This document shows positions 1 to 5,249 of a stretch of 13,784 bases of DNA, piece by piece. Position 1 is the first letter of the stretch. The number at the start of each line of letters is the position of its first letter. A program made the translations under genes and the position numbers. This DNA is from Thermoanaerobaculaceae bacterium (GTDB taxonomy: Bacteria; Acidobacteriota; UBA4820): positions 1 to 13,784 of the forward strand of contig JAAZNT010000329.1 in assembly GCA_012798145.1 (NCBI GenBank). Direction: 5' to 3'. The notes under the pieces are model-generated. The model had not been told where the DNA came from. It searched no databases and worked only from the letters and a program-made list of their open reading frames with translations.

Positions 1-1
1 C

Positions 2-301
2 CATTTAAGTTACTTGGGAGATGTCACAATAGGGGCAAACACAAATATTGGGGCTGGGACGATCACCTGCAACTATGACGGGGAAAGAAAACTTCCAACT
101 GTTATTGAAGACAATGTTTTTATAGGTTCTGACACACAACTTGTCGCTCCGGTTAAAGTGGCAAGCGGTTCTTATGTGGCAGCAGGAACAACCGTAACAA
201 AAGATGTTCCTCCTGATTCCCTCGCTATTGCAAGGGTTCCTCAAAAAAATATTGAAGGCTGGGCAACTAAAAGAAGAAATAAAAAAAGGGAAGGCACATA
301 G
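2..301 (+). CDS. glmU: GlmU, C-terminal part (glucosamine-1-phosphate N-acetyltransferase / GlcNAc-1-P uridylyltransferase), 5'-truncated by window edge
   Basis: GlmU makes UDP-GlcNAc for peptidoglycan and lipopolysaccharide in two steps: acetylation of glucosamine-1-phosphate (C-terminal domain) and uridylylation (N-terminal domain). Only the last 99 residues are present. They form left-handed beta-helix hexapeptide repeats (VTIGANTNIGAG, VFIGSDTQLVAPV) followed by a basic tail. The first readable codon (2-4) is a His in the HLSYLGD motif, which aligns with the catalytic base His363 of E. coli GlmU; the Tyr of that motif and the Asn-Tyr of CNYDG match its other acetyltransferase residues. 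The reading frame is open to the window edge, so the gene begins outside. The TAG stop (299-301) lies at the loop/stem junction of a terminator hairpin. Family assignment is from recalled motif similarity and is strong. Confidence 0.95.
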   Translation, partial: HLSYLGDVTIGANTNIGAGTITCNYDGERKLPTVIEDNVFIGSDTQLVAPVKVASGSYVAAGTTVTKDVPPDSLAIARVPQKNIEGWATKRRNKKREGT

Positions 302-327
302 CCTTCCCTTAACAAACTATTTTTTTT
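286..327. terminator. Bidirectional intrinsic terminator between glmU and the PKD-protein gene
   Basis: A perfect 10-bp stem (286-295 AAGGGAAGGC pairs with 301-310) encloses a 5-base loop (296-300). On the minus strand the stem ends in a run of T (complement of the A run 281-287), a textbook terminator about 20 bases past the stop of the minus-strand PKD gene. On the plus strand a T run (320-327) lies ten bases beyond the stem, so termination of glmU is probably weaker. The stem overlaps the end of the glmU coding region. Confidence 0.85.
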
Positions 328-329
328 CT

Positions 330-1751
330 TTATCGCTGAAATGTCACTGGAGCAGAGCAACTTCCGTCTTTATTGACAATTGTGACAATCACTGGAACGC
401 CTTGAGGCGCAAGCGCTTTGAGCGCTGGTCCGCCCTTCGCCACAATTATGTTTGAACTTAATACTTTTGTTATTGGCGCTTCAATCCCGTTGAAGTAAAG
501 TTTTGCCCCCGGCTTGAATCCCGTTCCGAAGAATTTTATTCTAAATGGATTTTTTAGAACATAATTTGTCCCATCAAGCGTGGGGTTGGAGATTGTTATT
601 GAAACAGACGGCGACTGAGCGGTGTGTCCCTTAGAATCATACAATATTGCGTATATAGTGTATGTTCCGTTTGCCCCGCAGGCATCAAGGGTTAATCTGT
701 AAGGTGCTGTTGTTGCAGAGCCAACATAAGTATCGTTGATGTAATAATCAACTCTTACAACTGTTCCACTGGTGAGAGCAAGACTTTCAAGAACAAGTTG
801 ACCTCCGCTCATACTGCTTCCTGTTGATGGCTTAGTCATAAAAATCGTGGGATCTTCAGCGACAGTGATATCTATTGTATCGGTGTGTGACCATTGCTGA
901 CCGCAGATATCCTGGCCGGTAACTGTAAGTGTTACAGTGTATGTTCCCGGAGTTGAATATATATGCTGAGGAGCGACATCGGGGCAAGTCTGGCTTCCAT
1001 CTCCAAAATCCCATTCGTATTCAAAGGCGCCAGAGATAAAAGAAGAAGTGCTGTGAGACCCAAAGAAATTAACTCTCAATGGCGCAAGACCCAAAGTCAC
1101 ATCGGCTGTAGCAGTGACCGTAAAAAGAGGTTCTGTATAAACAACAATAGGAATTGAGGCAGTTCCTGTATTACCTTTTGAATCTGTCACTGTGAGAGAA
1201 GCAGTATAAACGCCGGTATTCATATAACCATGGCAGGGATTTTGTTCGGTTGTGTTGTAGGCTGGAGCGTTGTCTCCAAAATTCCATTTATAGCTATACG
1301 GCTCAACTCCATAAGCACCTTCCCCGTGAAAGCAAACATTGAGAGGAGCAAGTCCGCATTGTGGATCTGCTTCCACAGTAACTGCGATATTGACTGTTAT
1401 GGTTCCCACCGTTATGGTAGTGCTGAGGGGAGTTGCGCTTGAATCGGTGACGGTAAGCCTTACAGTGTATTTTCCCGCAAGGTTATATGTGTGTGTCACA
1501 GGGTTTGTTGTTCCGTGAGTAGTGCCATCGCCGAAATCCCAATCGTAAGTGTAAGGAGATGTTCCGCCCGTTACCGTAGCCGTAAAAGTGACATCAAGAG
1601 GAGCAGTCCCTGAAGTGGGAACCGCCGTTGCCGTTACATTCATCTGCGCCAAAGCAGGAATGGCAGCAACGAACAAAGCCAAGAATAGGAACAATAAACC
1701 TTTTTGAATGCCCTTTGTTAAATTCACCTCCCAAAAGAATTTATGACTCAT
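330..1751 (-). CDS. Secreted PKD-repeat protein with Ig-like and IPT/TIG-like C-terminal domains
   Basis: A 473-residue exported protein of unknown role. Residues about 14-36 form a signal peptide (basic n-region, hydrophobic core LLFLFLALFVAA, then PALAQ, with likely cleavage after ALA). Three PKD domains follow (roughly 37-122, 123-208, 209-300), each with the hallmark [WD]-[ND]-F-G-D motif (WDFGDG, WNFGDN, WDFGDG) and a late YTV/YTA-x-L-T-V-T strand. An Ig-like domain follows (about 301-390, containing VDYYIND and YAILYDSKGH), then an IPT/TIG-like domain (about 391-473) ending at the chain terminus. No enzyme motif, sortase signal or membrane anchor is visible, so a surface, periplasmic or extracellular binding role is inferred. 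The ATG is chosen for the strong AGGAGG about 8 bases upstream. It is divergent from the pseudokinase-TonB gene and has its own promoter and terminator. Confidence 0.85.
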   Translation of the reverse strand: MSHKFFWEVNLTKGIQKGLLFLFLALFVAAIPALAQMNVTATAVPTSGTAPLDVTFTATVTGGTSPYTYDWDFGDGTTHGTTNPVTHTYNLAGKYTVRLTVTDSSATPLSTTITVGTITVNIAVTVEADPQCGLAPLNVCFHGEGAYGVEPYSYKWNFGDNAPAYNTTEQNPCHGYMNTGVYTASLTVTDSKGNTGTASIPIVVYTEPLFTVTATADVTLGLAPLRVNFFGSHSTSSFISGAFEYEWDFGDGSQTCPDVAPQHIYSTPGTYTVTLTVTGQDICGQQWSHTDTIDITVAEDPTIFMTKPSTGSSMSGGQLVLESLALTSGTVVRVDYYINDTYVGSATTAPYRLTLDACGANGTYTIYAILYDSKGHTAQSPSVSITISNPTLDGTNYVLKNPFRIKFFGTGFKPGAKLYFNGIEAPITKVLSSNIIVAKGGPALKALAPQGVPVIVTIVNKDGSCSAPVTFQR

Positions 1752-1757
1752 TTCTTT

Positions 1758-1763
1758 CCTCCT
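1758..1763 (-). promoter_or_regulatory. Strong Shine-Dalgarno of the PKD-protein gene
   Basis: AGGAGG on the minus strand, within GGAGAGGAGGAAAGAA, about 6 bases before the ATG ending at 1751. This decides the start. A small 5-bp hairpin (1766-1770 with 1776-1780, loop 1771-1775) sits immediately upstream and could modulate access, but it is too short to call functional. Confidence 0.7.
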
Positions 1764-1846
1764 CTCCGCAAATGATGCGGCTTTGACAAAGGAGACTTTT
1801 TCTATAAAAATCAGCCCTTAACTTCATAAAATCTCCATACATAGTT

Positions 1847-1876
1847 AAGATACAATTATTGCATAGCGTTTGTCAA
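1847..1876 (-). promoter_or_regulatory. Predicted sigma-70-type promoter for the PKD-protein gene
   Basis: On the minus strand a consensus -35 TTGACA (1871-1876) and a -10 TATCTT (1847-1852) are separated by 18 bases. The expected start is near 1840, giving a leader of about 88 bases. Its -35 lies only 7 bp from the -35 of the divergent plus-strand promoter. Confidence 0.55.
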
Positions 1877-1883
1877 GTGGCAA

Positions 1884-1913
1884 TTGACTTTACCTCAATT
1901 TCCCAAGTATACT
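1884..1913 (+). promoter_or_regulatory. Predicted sigma-70-type promoter for the pseudokinase-TonB gene (and probably glnA)
   Basis: TTGACT (1884-1889) and TATACT (1908-1913) are separated by 18 bases. The expected start is around 1920, which leaves a leader of only about 12 bases that just includes the purine-rich GGGGGAAG (1918-1925). The short leader is the main reason for caution. Confidence 0.45.
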
Positions 1914-1931
1914 TCTTTGGGGGAAGTTATT

Positions 1932-3782
1932 ATGGATATGAAGAATTTCGGTAATTATGTTTTGGTTGAAGAGTTCGCAGAAACGCTGTTTGGCAAGTTT
2001 TACAAAGCCATTCCACTCAAGAATGACCCGAAGATTTTTTATCTTCAAATTCTTGGAGAAGATTTAACAAAAGAGCCGCAGGCGCTAACAATAATTAAAA
2101 CTTATTTCAACAGATGGAAAAACATAAAAGATTTGAACACCCTAAATCTAATTGATTTCTTTGACAAAGATGGTCAGGTTGGATATGTTTTTGAATATCA
2201 ACGGGGAAGAATTCTTTCTGATATGCTTTCGGAATGTATCAAAGAAGGGCTGCCACTTGCATACGACCAAGCTGTTTACCTGATATCAAGAATCACAGAT
2301 GCGATAGTTTCAATTTCAAACGAAGATTTTTTCTACGGGAATTTGACATCTGATATGATTTTTATTACCTTTGAAGGAGAGGTAAAACTCTTTCCGGGAG
2401 TTTTCCGCGACCTTCAAACAACGCCCTTAAAATTTGCAACTGTTCTTGAAAAATATCTTCGTTCTCTGCCTCAGGATTTAAAAGAAGGCAGGGCAGTTAA
2501 ATCAAAAGACCAGATATATTTTATCGGGCTTCTTTTCTTTGAGTTTCTGACAAGAGAAACATTTGAAATCCCGGGGGTTCCCTTCAATCCTGAAGAAAGA
2601 ATCGCAGAAGCAAAAAAAGGAAGCGGATTTTCAGAAGGGCTTCCCGAAAATCTTGCCAAAATCCTTGAAAAGAGCCTTCTGCCAAAAAGCAAAGACGCAT
2701 ATAAATCAGTTGAGGAATTTAAAAGCGACATTGACGAATTGATCGCATCCGGCGAATATAGCCCTTCAACATTTAACACCGCTTTTTTAATTCACACTCT
2801 CTACAGGGATCAAGATGAAATAGAAGCGAAAAGAGATGAAGAACTGCTTAAAATTGACAGGAAAAAGTTTGAACCAAAGAAAGAGAAAAAACTTCCCGTC
2901 ATCCCTCCTCCAGAACCTAAAAAAGAAGAGCCGCTCACTTTTGGGATAGATGTCGCAGAGGCACAGGAAAGCAAAAGCAAACTCTTTGTTGGAATAGGAG
3001 CAGTGGCGGCAATAGTAATAATTGTTCTCTTGGGTTTTATATTGTTCGGCGGAGGAAAGAAAGGGGAAGATATAAAAGCAAAACAGGAAGAGGAATTGAA
3101 ACTTAAACAACTTGAGGAGCAAAACAGACTTTTAAAGGAACAACTTGAAAAACTTCAGGCAGAAACCAAAGCAAAAGAAGAAGAAGTTTTGAAGGCAAAA
3201 ACACCGCAGGAAAAAGCTGAAGCCCAAAAAGCGCTTGAAGAAGCAAAAAAGAAACTTCTTGAAACTCAAAAATTGCAGGAAACTGTTCAACCCCCAAAAC
3301 AGGAGAAAATAGAAGAGTCCAAGCCACAGCCAAAAGAATCGACTTCGCCAGCTGTTGCTCCCCCATCCGTCCCAACAACTCAGGAAAAAGCGCCTGAGCA
3401 GGAAAAGACGGCTGAACAAGCCCCAGCAGTTCAACCGGCTCCGAGCACGCAACCCGAACCAGCGCAGACAATTAAACAAGGCGATTATGTGGATTACATT
3501 AGTCTTGATGTCAAGCCAAACATTATTGCTGACGCAAAACCTGAATACCCTCCACTGGCAAGGCAAAACAAGGTGGAAGGAAGGGTCTATGTAAAAGTTG
3601 AAATAGATGAAAATGGCGTTGTGACAAAGGCGGAAATTCTTAAAGGTCCCGATCCCGACTATGGAATCAAAGGAGCGAGTTTAGAAGCAGCCAAAAAGAC
3701 AAAATTCTCTCCGGCAATGAAAAACGGCGTCAGGGTAAAAACTTCTTACACGCTGAATTATCTTTTCACATTTAAGAAATAA
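1932..3782 (+). CDS. Membrane pseudokinase-TonB fusion protein
   Basis: A 616-residue protein. Residues about 6-275 resemble a Ser/Thr protein kinase fold: a P-loop-like start (FGNYVLVEEF ... GKFYKA) and a catalytic-loop equivalent YGNLTSDMIFI (135-145). The key residues are lost: the VAIK Lys aligns with Gln39, the HRD Asp with Asn137, the following Lys and Asn with Thr and Met, and VKLFPG replaces the DFG segment. A charged linker with Pro-rich parts leads to one transmembrane helix (about 350-374). Next come a Glu/Lys-rich coiled coil (about 378-455), a Pro/Gln-rich stretch (about 455-525) and a TonB C-terminal domain (about 528-616; YPPLARQNKVEGRVYVKVEI, FSPAMKNGVRV). I infer a cytoplasmic pseudokinase and a periplasmic TonB domain. 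ATG 1932 is chosen over an upstream in-frame TTG (1884) that lies inside the promoter; ATG 1938 is also possible. Ligand and partner are unknown; no ExbB/ExbD gene is in the window. Confidence 0.85.
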   Translation: MDMKNFGNYVLVEEFAETLFGKFYKAIPLKNDPKIFYLQILGEDLTKEPQALTIIKTYFNRWKNIKDLNTLNLIDFFDKDGQVGYVFEYQRGRILSDMLSECIKEGLPLAYDQAVYLISRITDAIVSISNEDFFYGNLTSDMIFITFEGEVKLFPGVFRDLQTTPLKFATVLEKYLRSLPQDLKEGRAVKSKDQIYFIGLLFFEFLTRETFEIPGVPFNPEERIAEAKKGSGFSEGLPENLAKILEKSLLPKSKDAYKSVEEFKSDIDELIASGEYSPSTFNTAFLIHTLYRDQDEIEAKRDEELLKIDRKKFEPKKEKKLPVIPPPEPKKEEPLTFGIDVAEAQESKSKLFVGIGAVAAIVIIVLLGFILFGGGKKGEDIKAKQEEELKLKQLEEQNRLLKEQLEKLQAETKAKEEEVLKAKTPQEKAEAQKALEEAKKKLLETQKLQETVQPPKQEKIEESKPQPKESTSPAVAPPSVPTTQEKAPEQEKTAEQAPAVQPAPSTQPEPAQTIKQGDYVDYISLDVKPNIIADAKPEYPPLARQNKVEGRVYVKVEIDENGVVTKAEILKGPDPDYGIKGASLEAAKKTKFSPAMKNGVRVKTSYTLNYLFTFKK

Positions 3783-3797
3783 CGGAAAGGGGAAAAT

Positions 3798-5210
3798 ATG
3801 AAAATCGAGGAAATTTTCTCCAAAATAAAAACCGGGGAAATTGAGCAGATAGATTTAAGATTTATGGATATGCCCGGTTTATGGCAACATTTTTCAATTC
3901 CAGCAAAGCAATTTAAAGAAAGTGCATTTGAAGAAGGAATTGGATTTGACGGCTCTTCAATGAGAGGATGGCGGGCAATTCATGAATCGGACATGATAGT
4001 AATCCCAGACAATGAAAGCGCGTTTTTTGACCTTTTTGCGCATCAGCAGACTTTGGTTTTGATCTGCAATGTCTTTGACCCTGTGACTAAAGAAAGATAT
4101 AACAGAGACCCAAGAAACATCGCTCTTAGAGCGCAGCAATTTTTAAAATCAACTTCTATCGCAGATGAAGCCTACTTTGGATGTGAGGCGGAGTTTTTCG
4201 TCTTTGACGACATAAAGTGCGGACAGGAAATAAACAAAGGGTTTTATTACCTTGATTCTGGTGAAGGGCAATGGAACAGCGGAAAAGATGAAAATCCAAA
4301 CTTGGGTTACAAAGTTAGGTACAAAGAAGGATACTTCCCCGTTCCTCCGACAGACTCTCTTTTCAATCTTCGCGGCGAGATGGTTAGAATTATGAATGAA
4401 ATCGGTTTGTCGGTTGAAGCTCACCACCACGAAGTCGCATCGGGGGGACAGTGCGAAATAGACATAAAATATGACACTTTGGTAAAAACCGCAGACAATC
4501 TTATGAAATTTAAATATGTAGTGAAGAACACCGCAATGAGATTTGGCAAAACTGCCACTTTTATGCCAAAACCTCTTTTTGGCGACAACGGCTCTGGTAT
4601 GCACACTCACCAAAGTTTATGGAAAGGGGGAGAACCCATTTTCCCCGGCTCCCTTTACGGGGGATTATCTGAAATTGCCCTTCATTATATTGGGGGACTT
4701 CTTAAACATTCAAGAGCTCTTGCCGCAATAATCGCACCAACAACAAATTCTTACAAAAGACTCCTTCCGGGTTACGAAGCGCCTGTCAATCTTGCCTATT
4801 CAAGAAGGAACAGGTCTGCATCCATCAGGATCCCTATGTACACAGAAAACCCTAATGCAAAAAGAATTGAGTACAGGCCTCCAGACCCATCCTGCAATCC
4901 ATACCTTGCAATAGCGGCTCAACTTATGGCAGGAATTGATGGGATACTTAACAGGATTGACCCTGGAGAGCCTCTTGACAAAGATTTATATGGACTTCCT
5001 CCTGAAGAACTTAAGAACATTCCCACTATGCCTGCGACACTGAAAGAGGCGCTTGACGAACTTGAGAAAGACAATGAATTTCTTCTGAGGGGAGGAGTAT
5101 TTACAGAAGATTTCCTTTCAGCTTGGATCACATACAAAAGGCACAGAGAGGTGGAGGAGCTGGCTATGCGCCCCCATCCATACGAGTTTGTTTTATATTA
5201 TGATATCTAA
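3798..5210 (+). CDS. glnA: Glutamine synthetase, type I
   Basis: This cytosolic dodecameric enzyme makes glutamine from glutamate, ammonia and ATP. Length (470 residues) matches GSI. Motifs in order: DGSSMRGW (latch/beta-grasp region), CEAEFFVF (metal-binding Glu), VEAHHHEVASGGQCEID (metal ligands), FMPKPLFGDNGSGMHTHQSLW (glutamate/ATP site), NRSASIRIP, and LYGLPPEE near the C-terminus. The last contains Tyr398, aligning with the Tyr adenylylated in E. coli GlnA, so the enzyme looks like the GlnE-regulated I-beta type; no glnE or glnB is in the window. ATG 3798 follows GGAAAGGGG at good spacing. It lies 15 bp after the pseudokinase-TonB stop, so the two are probably co-transcribed, an unusual partner for glnA. 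No terminator hairpin is seen after its TAA; the 39-bp gap to the convergent cyclase gene is plain. Confidence 0.97.
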   Translation: MKIEEIFSKIKTGEIEQIDLRFMDMPGLWQHFSIPAKQFKESAFEEGIGFDGSSMRGWRAIHESDMIVIPDNESAFFDLFAHQQTLVLICNVFDPVTKERYNRDPRNIALRAQQFLKSTSIADEAYFGCEAEFFVFDDIKCGQEINKGFYYLDSGEGQWNSGKDENPNLGYKVRYKEGYFPVPPTDSLFNLRGEMVRIMNEIGLSVEAHHHEVASGGQCEIDIKYDTLVKTADNLMKFKYVVKNTAMRFGKTATFMPKPLFGDNGSGMHTHQSLWKGGEPIFPGSLYGGLSEIALHYIGGLLKHSRALAAIIAPTTNSYKRLLPGYEAPVNLAYSRRNRSASIRIPMYTENPNAKRIEYRPPDPSCNPYLAIAAQLMAGIDGILNRIDPGEPLDKDLYGLPPEELKNIPTMPATLKEALDELEKDNEFLLRGGVFTEDFLSAWITYKRHREVEELAMRPHPYEFVLYYDI

Positions 5211-5249
5211 AAACGCCCCATTGAGTTTTCTGTAAGATAAAATTTCTTC

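Noticed and set aside
1783..1808. TTGACA ... TATAAA as a plus-strand promoter
   Set aside because: The spacer is only 14 bases, outside the usual 16-19; the 1884-1913 pair fits better.
1884..1931. TTG start for the pseudokinase-TonB gene at 1884
   Set aside because: The TTG is the -35 hexamer of the predicted promoter; ATG 1932 follows a purine-rich GGGGGAAG.
3132..3566. Minus-strand open frames opposite the coiled-coil and Pro-rich part of the TonB fusion
   Set aside because: Phe/Leu/Trp/Cys-rich composition is the expected antisense of Lys/Glu/Pro/Gln codons; no start signal or domain.
5211..5249. Terminator between glnA and the convergent cyclase gene
   Set aside because: No GC-rich inverted repeat with a T run could be found in the 39-bp gap; only short A/T pairings exist.
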